Below, one piece after another: positions 8,924 through 17,250 of a stretch of DNA of 64,000 bases. The notes beneath the pieces are model-generated. The model made no database searches and was not told where the DNA came from. It saw only the letters and a list, made by a program, of their open reading frames with translations. The stretch covers positions 1-64,000 of the forward strand of contig JBFWRL010000004.1 of NCBI GenBank assembly GCA_050248915.1, read 5' to 3'. The translations under genes and the position numbers were made by a program. Source of the stretch: GCA-2770975 sp050248915 (GTDB lineage: Bacteria > Cyanobacteriota > Sericytochromatia > UBA7694). Position 1 is the first letter of the stretch. Each line of letters opens with the position of its first letter.

Positions 8924-9547
8924 GTGCATGATTTAAAACACAATTGGGAGGCCCTGACGGCCTCCTTTTGTGCAGATCCGGCTTTGCGGGGCCGGATGTA
9001 CCATGAGCTGCAAACGCGCTACCAAGAGCCCCAGCGGGCCTACCACAGCCTGACCCATATCCAGGCCCTGTTTGAGTTGTGGCAAGAATATCAGACTGAA
9101 TTCCAAGACCCGCTCAGCGTGGGGCTGGCGATCTGGTTCCACGACGCGATCTACAACCCCCGCAAGGGCAAAAACGAGCTTTACAGCGCCCGGCTGGCCA
9201 AACGCCAATTGGGTCAAATGGGCGCTTCTGCGGCCTTGCAAGCGCGCGTGGCGGACTTGGTTTTGGCCACTGCTGGCCACAAAGCCGATCCCGCTGATGG
9301 CGATGCCCTGCTCTTTCTCGATCTCGACCTCTCAATCCTGGGGGCCGAACCCGAGGTCTATGGCGCTTATCTCGCCCAGATTCGGCGCGAGTATCACTTT
9401 GTGCCGGGCTTTCTCTACACGCGGGCGCGGCTGCGTTTTGTGCGCGGCTGGCTGGCCCGCCCCCGCCTGTTTATGAGCGAGGTGGGCCATGGGCGCTGGG
9501 AGGCCGCTGCCAGGGTGAATCTGGCGGGGGAGTTGGAGCGGGGTTAG
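8924..9547 (+). CDS. Predicted HD-superfamily metal-dependent hydrolase
   Basis: A 207-aa protein like the COG4339 family, predicted HD-type metal-dependent phosphohydrolases of unknown substrate. Putative metal ligands are the H in YHSLTHI (about residue 45), HD in WFHDAIYNP (about 70), and D in LDLDLSILG (about 130). The start is GTG at 8924, 12 nt after malQ, so it is probably the last gene of the coaD run. Its TAG stop shares the sequence TTAG with the TAA of the convergent propeller gene. Confidence 0.8.
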   Translation: MHDLKHNWEALTASFCADPALRGRMYHELQTRYQEPQRAYHSLTHIQALFELWQEYQTEFQDPLSVGLAIWFHDAIYNPRKGKNELYSARLAKRQLGQMGASAALQARVADLVLATAGHKADPADGDALLFLDLDLSILGAEPEVYGAYLAQIRREYHFVPGFLYTRARLRFVRGWLARPRLFMSEVGHGRWEAAARVNLAGELERG

Positions 9548-10719
9548 TCAAACCTGAAAACGCGGCTGGGCGATGAATAGCCTTGGGGGCCAATCAGGCT
9601 GCCCAGAATCAGGTAGTTTTCCAGCGGGCCTGCGCTGAAGAGGGCTGAACCCCAGGCTTTGTCCATGGAAAGCACCCGGTATAACTCAAACTGGGAGCCA
9701 TTCCAGCGGTAAATCTGAGGCAGGGTGGTATTGGTGGTCAAAAGCAGATAATGCCAGCCTTTGACGGTGAAATAGTCCCAATTCAGCCCGCCTGTGGTGG
9801 GTATATTTTGGAAATTCACAAACTGGCTGCCATTCCATTTCAGAATCTTCGAATCCACCGTGTTGCTGATGCGGCTGTTGTTAATGATCGCCGCGTAAAG
9901 TTGGCCCCCGATGGTAAAGGTATCAAAATCCACATCAAAATCTGTGGCAAAGGTCTGATTAAACACAAATTGGCTGCCATTCCATTTATACAGCTCTGAC
10001 TGGGTGTCTGCTATCCCACTGCCGACATAAAAATAGGTGGTAAGGGCCAGAAAACGCTCACTGCCAATCGTGAGAAAATGGGTCCATTTGTGAGCCCCTC
10101 GGGTGGGCAAACTCTGAAAGAGCACAAATTGAGAACCATTCCACTCGTAGAGCAGCGATTCGCGCTCAAAGCTGCCATTGTAATGGGTGGCCAGTGCCAA
10201 GAAGTGCCTGTTGTCTATGTTGAAGCTTTCCCAATCAATGCCCCCGGTGGTGGGAATGGTTTGAAAAGGGACAAATTGTGAGCCATTCCATTTGTAAATT
10301 TCGGAATTGGCGGCATAGACATTCTGGTCAAAATTGGCAATGGCGAGAAAATGCTGGTCGCCCACCGAAAAGGGATGCAGGTCGTAGGCCCCAAAGGTCG
10401 GAATGGTTTGAACCAGGGAAAATTGAGTGCCGTTCCATTTATAGATATGGGAGTTGAGGTGATAAGATTGGCCATTAAAATAATTGGGAATCGCCAAGAA
10501 ATGTTCCCCGTTGATCTGAAAGGGAGCGGGTTGAAGCGCGCCAACGGTGGGCAAGGTTTGTGTTTCTTGCAAAGGGGGCATGGCGAGCACTTCAATGGCT
10601 TCGGGCAGGGTGACGGTATTGCCCGCGAGCTTGATCAACATGTCTTTGACACCCGGAGCGAGATTGGGTTTCAGGCCAAAGGAGACATAATTGGAGGCGA
10701 CCTGTTGAATAGGCATCAC
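9544..10719 (-). CDS. EPTP-repeat seven-bladed beta-propeller protein (C-terminal part of a frameshifted lipoprotein)
   Basis: About 390 codons. From residue 60 on come six units of a blade of about 48 aa with the core YKWNGSQF, then QTIPTTGGxxW and HFLALATHYN. A seventh unit is shared between the N-terminal strand and the final VFRFD, the usual ring closure. This is the EPTP/EAR repeat known from LGI and TSPEAR proteins, which mediates protein contact outside the cell. The first 60 residues look like a TIG-type beta domain (DLSGIEIVVDGQ). The frame stays open upstream to TAA at 10822 with no ribosome site at the GTG 10719. It is very likely the 3' part of the lipoprotein gene starting at 11089, separated by one extra base. 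Confidence 0.8.
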   Translation of the reverse strand: MMPIQQVASNYVSFGLKPNLAPGVKDMLIKLAGNTVTLPEAIEVLAMPPLQETQTLPTVGALQPAPFQINGEHFLAIPNYFNGQSYHLNSHIYKWNGTQFSLVQTIPTFGAYDLHPFSVGDQHFLAIANFDQNVYAANSEIYKWNGSQFVPFQTIPTTGGIDWESFNIDNRHFLALATHYNGSFERESLLYEWNGSQFVLFQSLPTRGAHKWTHFLTIGSERFLALTTYFYVGSGIADTQSELYKWNGSQFVFNQTFATDFDVDFDTFTIGGQLYAAIINNSRISNTVDSKILKWNGSQFVNFQNIPTTGGLNWDYFTVKGWHYLLLTTNTTLPQIYRWNGSQFELYRVLSMDKAWGSALFSAGPLENYLILGSLIGPQGYSSPSRVFRFD

Positions 10720-10753
10720 TTGGCCATCGACGACGATTTCAATGCCACTGAGG

Positions 10754-11089
10754 TCAAGGCCTGTGCACAGGGCCCTGGGGAAGCGCTTGGGTATGAAATC
10801 CTTGGGGATTGAGTTGTTCGGTTAAATTGACACGTCTTGCGTTGGGATATGAAGCATCCAATAAAGTTGTGTTTATGACAAATTCAATTGGGCCCGTATA
10901 AGGGCGTTTGTTGACAAAGGACTCCCAAATCTCTTTGCGTTCGGCTTTAGTACTCACGGATTTCCCTAATGTATGGCTTGATAAGCGTTGGTTGACCATA
11001 TCTATTGGCATAATACTGCACGCTATATTCAAAAATAAAACACTGGATAAAACCCAAATGAATATAAATTTAAATACTTTTGATTGCAT
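10754..11089 (-). CDS. Lipoprotein N-terminal fragment, frameshifted from the propeller gene
   Basis: 111 codons. A signal peptide ends in LFLNIAC (lipobox), followed by about 70 residues of a beta-type start (EFVINTTLLDASYP). The last 20 residues after LTEQLNP are low-quality sequence. Removing one base from the G run at 10804-10807 (C run on the coding strand) would join LTEQLNP directly to KDFIPKRFPRALC and then the propeller, giving one lipoprotein of about 510 aa. Its ATG overlaps the NHL gene's stop as TAATG, so it is translationally coupled. Pseudogene, phase-variable gene or sequencing error are all possible. Confidence 0.6.
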   Translation of the reverse strand: MQSKVFKFIFIWVLSSVLFLNIACSIMPIDMVNQRLSSHTLGKSVSTKAERKEIWESFVNKRPYTGPIEFVINTTLLDASYPNARRVNLTEQLNPQGFHTQALPQGPVHRP

Positions 11090-12330
11090 TATTGATGAGC
11101 CTTCCGCATTGTTCTGAGTTTTTCTGGGGTTAGATTACTAAGATCCAGGGTATAAATAGTTTGGGTGTTGGAGTCAGTTAAATAAAGCCTTGAACCCTGT
11201 TTCAGAAAGGGACCACTAGAAATATTGGAAATCAGGGTATAGACCCAGTCTTCAGAAATAGCTCTTAATGCCTTATTTCCATCAGCAACCAACAATATAT
11301 CATTTTCTAGTATTTCCAAATCATAAGGGCCATCAAACAGCGCTTCTGTGGATGGGCCGTCTTTATATCCTCCCAATAAATCGGGATTAATACTTGTTGT
11401 CCCACTGAGATTAGCCTTCCCAGAAATCGTTGTCACCATCTGACTTTTGATGTCTAGCTTGCGGATACGGTGATTTCCAATATCAGCAATGTAAATATTA
11501 TTCTCTCTGTCAAAAGCCAAATCACCAATCTGCTTAAAAATGGCCTCTTTGACAGGGCCGTCTCGAAAAAGTCCGCTGGGATTTCCAATGATATTGGAAA
11601 GATTGCCTGGCCGGATATCTGTAAAAGTTTCAATCTGATAGCGATCATCTTTAAACGACAGGCGTTTAATTTCTTGATTTTGGCACAATAACAGGCTTTC
11701 TCGATAAGGAACTAAACAACCGACTCCCTCTTGAAGGTGAATCGGGATTGTATTTGGAGTATATGATTCAAAATCACTTTTATGATACTCCAAAACCTCC
11801 GTTACATTGTTTTGTTTTAGCGAAAGCTGAAAGATTGAGTATGCATCGGAAATAAACAAAACGCCCGGCTCTATAAAAGCAAGTTTTTTTATGAGATGAA
11901 AATCTATTTTCAAGGGATCTCCTTTGCGAGTAAGCAATTGGCTGTAATCTTTTAATTCTTTGCCACTTCCCGCAATTGTTGAGACCAAACCTGTTGTAGA
12001 TATTTTGCGAATGCATTCATTATTTGCGTCATTGATATAAAGTTCAAAATTGGTATCTGCAGTTAAAAAAGAAAAACCATCAAACTCCGCTTCCAGCTTA
12101 GGCCCGTCCTTGTAACCCGCTTTGCCACTCCCGGCAAAAACTTTCAACTCCAGCCCAGGTACCAGAATCTTGGGCAGTTTGGGATCGTTGGTTTCAGAGG
12201 TAATCGTCATGATTCGGCCAGCGCTGGCCGGGGATGACGGATTTGAGGCGGAGGGGTTTGCCGGTTGTTGGGGCTGGCAAGCGACACTCAACACAGCCAG
12301 GCTCACAAGGAACAAGCGTAATTTCTTCAT
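11089..12330 (-). CDS. NHL-repeat lipoprotein
   Basis: 413 aa. The signal peptide ends in VLSVAC (C18), then a Pro/Ser-rich linker, then an NHL-type beta propeller. Units such as VFAGSGKAGYKDGP, ISTTGLVSTIAGSG, NIYIADIGNHRIRKLD and VTTISGKANLSG alternate with ALFDGPYDLEI. NHL propellers of this kind sit at the cell surface or in the periplasm and bind proteins or glycans; ligand unknown. The body of the gene is clearly more AT-rich than its neighbours. The ATG overlaps the upstream lipoprotein's stop as ATGA. It forms an operon with the TIG-like and EPTP lipoproteins: three coupled, exported, repeat-type proteins. Confidence 0.85.
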   Translation of the reverse strand: MKKLRLFLVSLAVLSVACQPQQPANPSASNPSSPASAGRIMTITSETNDPKLPKILVPGLELKVFAGSGKAGYKDGPKLEAEFDGFSFLTADTNFELYINDANNECIRKISTTGLVSTIAGSGKELKDYSQLLTRKGDPLKIDFHLIKKLAFIEPGVLFISDAYSIFQLSLKQNNVTEVLEYHKSDFESYTPNTIPIHLQEGVGCLVPYRESLLLCQNQEIKRLSFKDDRYQIETFTDIRPGNLSNIIGNPSGLFRDGPVKEAIFKQIGDLAFDRENNIYIADIGNHRIRKLDIKSQMVTTISGKANLSGTTSINPDLLGGYKDGPSTEALFDGPYDLEILENDILLVADGNKALRAISEDWVYTLISNISSGPFLKQGSRLYLTDSNTQTIYTLDLSNLTPEKLRTMRKAHQ

Positions 12331-13286
12331 GACTCAAACTCCTTAAACGTCACCCCAAACGGCGTAGCATAAATCACCGTGTGGCGCGGGTTTACATCAA
12401 AGCTCTGCGGGTCGGGGATATGCACCACCGTTTCCGCTGAACCATCCGCAGTCACCTCTGTCTGGTAGCCAAAACCAAACTCCCCATCAATGGTGGCGTA
12501 GCTGAACTTGGGAAAAACCATAAATCCCCGCCCTGTGAGCTTGATATGCATAGGCTTGCCCCGCTCCCGCAGGACTTCGACACTCTCAATCTGGGGCTGC
12601 AAGGCACTCAGTTCCACCGGCGCGGGTTCTCCCACATTAAGCAGCGCATCGGTGTACCAGCGATTGAGTTCGACACTCATGCGGTGATTGCCTTTGAGGT
12701 AGAGATCGGGCAAGAGCTTTGTATTCAGCCGGGCTTTAATTTCGGTGGCCGTCACACTTTCGACCTGCAGTAAAATGCTGTCATCGAGCAACACGCGGGC
12801 TTGGGGCTCATTGCCCACAAAGCTTTGCTGCACCAGCGGTGACTCCCATTGAAAGAGGAAGTCTTTGAGCTTGAAAGCCTTTTCGTTGCGCTTTTCAAAT
12901 TTGCCTTGAATCGTCAGGCGAATTTCTGTCCCGGCATAGTCGGGGCTCAAGGCCGCAGGGGCATTGGGGCCCATCACTTTTTCACCCGTTTCTGTCAGCA
13001 GAATATCTGTGATCAACAATTCGGGGCTGCGCTCACAGCGGGAGCGGGGTTTAAAGTCTTTCCAGTCGCGCTCAGCCAATTTGGGGGGCTTTTTGTGTTT
13101 TTCGTCTTCGCGCCGATTGTCTTTGCTGCGTTGAGCGTCGCGCTCAGATTGCCCTCGCACCGATTGCAGCAAAAAGTCTTGCAGGCTGGACTCCTGAGGT
13201 GGTGAAGCCATATTGAGCGATACATCTGTCAATTGACAGGCACTTAAGCTTAAACAGAGCAATAAAAAAGCGGGCACAAATTTCAT
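12327..13286 (-). CDS. Lipoprotein with C-terminal TIG/IPT-like beta domain
   Basis: 319 aa. The signal peptide ends in LSLSAC (C17). Residues 30-80 are highly charged and probably disordered (SKDNRREDEKHKKPPK). The rest is beta-rich, with a final domain (IESVEVLRERGKPMHIKLTG to HTVIYATPFG) resembling an immunoglobulin-like TIG/IPT fold. No catalytic motif is visible. It is the first gene of a three-lipoprotein operon. GGAGG lies just ahead of the ATG, and its promoter region contains a 10-base homopolymer. A structural or adhesive surface protein is likely. Confidence 0.78.
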   Translation of the reverse strand: MKFVPAFLLLCLSLSACQLTDVSLNMASPPQESSLQDFLLQSVRGQSERDAQRSKDNRREDEKHKKPPKLAERDWKDFKPRSRCERSPELLITDILLTETGEKVMGPNAPAALSPDYAGTEIRLTIQGKFEKRNEKAFKLKDFLFQWESPLVQQSFVGNEPQARVLLDDSILLQVESVTATEIKARLNTKLLPDLYLKGNHRMSVELNRWYTDALLNVGEPAPVELSALQPQIESVEVLRERGKPMHIKLTGRGFMVFPKFSYATIDGEFGFGYQTEVTADGSAETVVHIPDPQSFDVNPRHTVIYATPFGVTFKEFES

Positions 13287-13676
13287 AAGACCTCCAGAAC
13301 AGACGGGTGTGGAGCCAATCCAAAATGCGTGGATAAAAGGGAATTATATACGGGGGGGGGGTATGATTGGGGTTAATCCAGAGAAAAAAGCAGACCCCAA
13401 ATGAATTGAAAACCCAGCAGCGAAACTCATCGGCGTGACCTCGAAAAATGCTGAAAAGATGATAGCTTAATTTAAAGGGATTGTAAAGCGAGGGTTTCGG
13501 ATTTTCGTATTTTAATTGTCACACTCTTTAACAAAAGTCGAGCCCAAAGGTGGGTGTTTTGTTTGTCTGGGTTGATTGGCTTTGTCTGAAAGTCAATGCT
13601 TCTCAAGTGTTTGGGGCAATCTGTAATTCTATTTTTTGTACTCAAAACGTCATCAAGATTTAATGTTACACAACAC
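13287..13676. other. 390-bp intergenic region
   Basis: Between the substrate-binding lipoprotein and the TIG-like lipoprotein. Apart from the TATAAT and G/C homopolymer at 13343-13361 and the Shine-Dalgarno GGAGG next to the start codon, I see no gene or strong hairpin. CCCA/TGGG near 13543-13555 is too weak to call a terminator. The central part is AT-rich. Confidence 0.5.
13343..13361 (-). promoter_or_regulatory. Promoter with C10/G10 tract in the spacer (possible phase variation)
   Basis: On the reverse strand a perfect -10 TATAAT (13348-13343) is preceded three bases upstream by ten consecutive C (13361-13352). It lies about 57 nt ahead of the lipoprotein operon ATG. The tract is where the spacer to a -35 would be. 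With 17 nt the hexamer is CCCAAT (poor); TTAACC fits better but is 22 nt away. Tract-length change would therefore alter promoter strength. Confidence 0.5.
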
Positions 13677-14495
13677 TCAGCGCCGAATGCTCATATGCCA
13701 TTTCGAGAAGATCTTCATAAACGCCGGGTCTTTGCGCGCCGCTTTGAGGGCGGTATTGAGTTGTTTGAGCAATTCAACGTTTTCGCTGTGCACCACGCCC
13801 ACATACGGTGTTTCGGGGGTGATCGGCTCGCCCGTTAAACGCAGGCCGGGCACCTTGGACTGGTACCAACTGGCCAGGGCCCGCTCGCTTAAAACCGCAT
13901 TCAGGCGCGATTGCCCGAGGTCCTGAAAGAGGGTCTCGGGGTTGTCGTAGGGCTGAACCTGAATCCCCGCGTCTTTGAGGCGGTTGAGATCGTCGAGCAG
14001 CACCTGGGAGACCGACTCTGAGATCACGCCTATTTTCTTTTTGCGCAGATCTGAGAGATTGTAGGTGAATTTATCGCTTTTGCGCACGGTTAATTGCTGA
14101 AAAGCCGTGTAATAATGCTCGCTGAATGCGAGATGGGGCGGCAGATTGGTATTGGCCTGGGGTTTTTCGATGGCGTTGAGGGCCAGATCGACCTCTTTGC
14201 GAGAGACCGACTCCAGCAGTTTTTCCCAGGCAATTTCTTTGACTTCGAGCTTTTTGCCGAGCTTTTGGGCCAGGTATTTTAAGATCTCGTATTCAAAGCC
14301 GCCGTATTTTTCAGCGGTTTGTATTTTATAGACAAAGGGCCGGCCAATATTGGGATCCAGGCCCACGCTCAAACGCGCAGCCAAGGTGGCCGGATCGGGC
14401 TGTTTGGGCGGGCAGCCCGCCAAGAGCGTCAGCAGCAAGGCTGGCAACAGGGTTGCCAGCAAGCGGCTCAGGCCTTGGCGTTGCCGAGACGTCAA
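13677..14495 (-). CDS. Family 3 solute-binding lipoprotein (amino-acid type)
   Basis: 272 aa, an extracytoplasmic solute-binding protein of the SBP_bac_3 fold, normally feeding polar amino acids to an ABC importer. The signal peptide ends in LLTLLAGC. Typical segments are YGGFEYEILKYLAQKLG, DLALNAIEKPQ and the hinge KKIGVISESVSQ. There is no permease or ATPase nearby, so it may work as a stand-alone sensor or pair with a distant transporter. Its ATG overlaps the alaS stop (ATGA), so it is made in step with alanyl-tRNA synthetase, an unusual pairing. Confidence 0.85.
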   Translation of the reverse strand: MTSRQRQGLSRLLATLLPALLLTLLAGCPPKQPDPATLAARLSVGLDPNIGRPFVYKIQTAEKYGGFEYEILKYLAQKLGKKLEVKEIAWEKLLESVSRKEVDLALNAIEKPQANTNLPPHLAFSEHYYTAFQQLTVRKSDKFTYNLSDLRKKKIGVISESVSQVLLDDLNRLKDAGIQVQPYDNPETLFQDLGQSRLNAVLSERALASWYQSKVPGLRLTGEPITPETPYVGVVHSENVELLKQLNTALKAARKDPAFMKIFSKWHMSIRR

Positions 14496-17095
14496 ATACC
14501 CACCCCTTGCAAATACTCACTCAGCGCCGCAGAGAGTTTGTCCAAGCCGCTGGGATCACTGCCGCCACCGGCCTGGGCAAATTCGGGTTTGCCCCCACCA
14601 CGTGCGCCCACGACTGGGCCCAGGGCTTTGATAATCGCGCCTGCTTGCACCCCGGCCTGAATCAGCTCGGGTGAGACACGGGCAACCAGATTGACCTTGT
14701 CTGCAATCACAGCGCCCAGCAACACCAGGCTCTGGGCCTGACGGCTGGCCAGGGCATCGGCGATCTGTTTGAGGGCCTCGCTGTCGGGCACATCGACCAC
14801 GGTCACCAGCACCTGGGCGGATCCTTTGGCTGATTCACGGGGCTTAAACTGGCTGGCCAGTTCTTCGACCTGATGCAAAGCGAGTTTGGACTTGAGTTGT
14901 TTGAGTTCTTTTTCTTGGTTGCGCAGATTCTCCTGCAATTTGCCCAAACGGCTTGGGATCTCAGCAAAAGGCACCTTGAGATCGCGGGCCAGACTTTTGA
15001 GCAGCTCTTCGTTTTGGCGGCTGTAGCGGTAAGCGGCTTGACCGGCCACGGCGGTAATGCGGCGCACGCCCGAGGCAATGGCCTCTTCGCCAATCACCTT
15101 AAAGGAGCCAATCACACCGGTGGCGGGCACATGGGTGCCGCCGCAGAACTCTTTGCTATAATCGCCCATGCCAATCACACGCACGACTTCGCCATATTTT
15201 TCGCCAAACATGGCCACAGCGCCACTTTCGCGCGCCTGTTCAATTGGCAGCACCTGGGTTTGCACGGGGTGGTTTTGCATGATCTGCTCATTGACCAATT
15301 CTTCGACTTTTTGCACTTCTTCGGCGCTCATGGCGCGGTTATACGAAAAGTCGAAACGGGTTTGCAGATGGCTGACCTCAGAGCCTGCCTGTTTGACCTG
15401 ATCGCCCAAGACATCTTTGAGGGCCTGGTGCATCAAATGGGTCACAGAATGGTGTTTCATGGTCTCGCGGCGGGTGCTTTGCTCCACTTCGCAGACCACT
15501 GAAATTTGGGGCTGCAATAGGCCAAATTCGTCGCCGCGAATCACATGCACAAAGACCTCGCCGACCTTTTGCACATCGACCACTTCAAAGACATGGGCCC
15601 CGGCTTTGATCACGCCGTGATCACTGACCTGGCCGCCGCTCTCGGCATAAAAAGGCGTGCGGTTGAGCACCAGGCGGCGCAGTTCGTGGCTGTTGGTTTC
15701 GAGGCAGGCCAAGATCTCTGCGTCGCTTTTGAGTTCGCCATAACCTGTAAATTCGGTCGGGGCAAAACCCACCACATGGGCCCCCATGTCCAGATTGGAG
15801 CGCGAAGCGGCACGGGCCCGTTCGACCTGCTCTTGCATGGCGGTTTTATAACCGGGCAGATCCACACTCAGGCCCTGTTCTTGGGCAATCTCTTGGGTCA
15901 GCTCCAGCGGGAAGCCGTAGGTATCGTAGAGTTCAAAGGCCACAGCGCCAGGAATGACTTTGGCCCCTCCGAGCTCGGCCAGGGCCTCTTCGAGTTTTTT
16001 GACGCCCCGGTTCAAGGTGCGGTGGAAGCGCTCTTCTTCGAGCAAAATGCTCTCGCGGATCTGCTCCCCTTTGGCTTTGACTTCGGGGTAATTGGGGTAG
16101 AGTTCGACGATCGTGGGCAATAATTTATACAAAAAGGGCTCGTTGATGCCAATAAAATGACCAAAGCGAATCGCCCGGCGCATCACGCGGCGCAGCACAT
16201 AGGCCCGGCCTTCGTTGCCCGGTTGCACGCCATCGCTGATCAAGAGCACACTGGCGCGGCTGTGGTCGGCAATCACCTGCAAAGCAGTGGTATAACGGGG
16301 GTTGCTCTCCATGCCGGGTGCTGCCAGGGGTTTGACCTTTTCGATAATCGCCTGCAACATGTCGGTTTCGTAATTGCTGGCTTTGCCCTGCACAACTGAA
16401 GCGATGCGCTCGAGGCCCATGCCGGTGTCGATATTTTTGGCAGGCAAAGGCTCCAGAGAGCCGTCACTCTGGCGGTTGAACTCCATAAAGACCAGGTTCC
16501 AGACTTCGAGATAACGCACATCGTCGTCGTCGCCGGGAGTCAGACCTTTGTCGAGGTGGGCGCCCATATCGTAATAGATTTCTGAGCAGGGGCCACAGGG
16601 GCCGGTTTCTCCGGCGGCCCAAAAATTGGTCTCCCCGTCGCGGCGGGTGATGCGCTCGGCGGGCACGCCAACTTTTTCGCGCCAAATATTTTCGGCTTCG
16701 TCATCGTCGAGGTAGACGGTCACGTAGAGTTTGTCTTTGGGGATCTCCAACTCGCCGGTCAAAAATTCCCAGGCCCAGGGAATGATCTCGTCTTTGTAAT
16801 AATCGCCAAAGGAGAAATTGCCCAGCATTTCAAAGAAGGTGTGGTGGCGGGCCGTAAAACCGACATTTTCGAGGTCGGTGGTGCGAAAGCACTTTTGGTA
16901 GGTGGTGACCCGGCTGTGGGGCGGCTTTTCGGTGCCAAACATGATCGGTTTGAACTGCAACATACCCGCGGTGGTAAGCAAAACAGTGGGGTCGTTGTAA
17001 GGCACCAGGGGAGAACTGGGCAAATGGACATGGCCCTTATTTTTAAAATATTCAATAAATTTTTGGCGAATTTCAGCGCCAGTGAGACTTTTCAT
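14492..17095 (-). CDS. alaS: Alanyl-tRNA synthetase
   Basis: Charges tRNA-Ala and hydrolyses mischarged Ser/Gly-tRNA. At 867 aa it is full length. The class II core starts SLTGAEIRQKFIEYF, with TTAGMLQFKP, the RVTTYQKCFRTTD motif 2 region and RHHTFFEMLGNFSFGDYYK. The editing domain carries HSVTHLMHQAL (HxxxH) and the zinc-binding CGGTHV. A coiled coil and the C-terminal DHHA1 domain with GGKPEFAQAGG complete it. GAGGT precedes the ATG by 8 nt. No T-box or other leader was recognised in the 155-bp upstream gap. Confidence 0.98.
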   Translation of the reverse strand: MKSLTGAEIRQKFIEYFKNKGHVHLPSSPLVPYNDPTVLLTTAGMLQFKPIMFGTEKPPHSRVTTYQKCFRTTDLENVGFTARHHTFFEMLGNFSFGDYYKDEIIPWAWEFLTGELEIPKDKLYVTVYLDDDEAENIWREKVGVPAERITRRDGETNFWAAGETGPCGPCSEIYYDMGAHLDKGLTPGDDDDVRYLEVWNLVFMEFNRQSDGSLEPLPAKNIDTGMGLERIASVVQGKASNYETDMLQAIIEKVKPLAAPGMESNPRYTTALQVIADHSRASVLLISDGVQPGNEGRAYVLRRVMRRAIRFGHFIGINEPFLYKLLPTIVELYPNYPEVKAKGEQIRESILLEEERFHRTLNRGVKKLEEALAELGGAKVIPGAVAFELYDTYGFPLELTQEIAQEQGLSVDLPGYKTAMQEQVERARAASRSNLDMGAHVVGFAPTEFTGYGELKSDAEILACLETNSHELRRLVLNRTPFYAESGGQVSDHGVIKAGAHVFEVVDVQKVGEVFVHVIRGDEFGLLQPQISVVCEVEQSTRRETMKHHSVTHLMHQALKDVLGDQVKQAGSEVSHLQTRFDFSYNRAMSAEEVQKVEELVNEQIMQNHPVQTQVLPIEQARESGAVAMFGEKYGEVVRVIGMGDYSKEFCGGTHVPATGVIGSFKVIGEEAIASGVRRITAVAGQAAYRYSRQNEELLKSLARDLKVPFAEIPSRLGKLQENLRNQEKELKQLKSKLALHQVEELASQFKPRESAKGSAQVLVTVVDVPDSEALKQIADALASRQAQSLVLLGAVIADKVNLVARVSPELIQAGVQAGAIIKALGPVVGARGGGKPEFAQAGGGSDPSGLDKLSAALSEYLQGVGI

Positions 17096-17176
17096 CGCTA
17101 CTTACCTCGCGTCACAATACAGCCCAGTATACCACCCGCGTTTGGCCCAGCAGAATAGGATGGGGCCTTGGCAGGC

Positions 17177-17205
17177 TTGTCGCTCAGGATTCAGACCGCT
17201 AGAAT
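17177..17205 (+). promoter_or_regulatory. Sigma70-type promoter
   Basis: -35 TTGTCG (17177-17182), 17-nt spacer, -10 TAGAAT (17200-17205). The predicted start is near 17212, about 40 nt before the ATG at 17251. Confidence 0.5.
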
Positions 17206-17250
17206 AGAGGGTTTTGAATTGAGAATTCTGAGTGAGGAAGATGGTGTCTG

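Noticed and set aside
13540..13562. CCCA/TGGG hairpin followed by TTTT-rich DNA downstream of the solute-binding lipoprotein
   Set aside because: A 4-bp stem is too weak to call a terminator.
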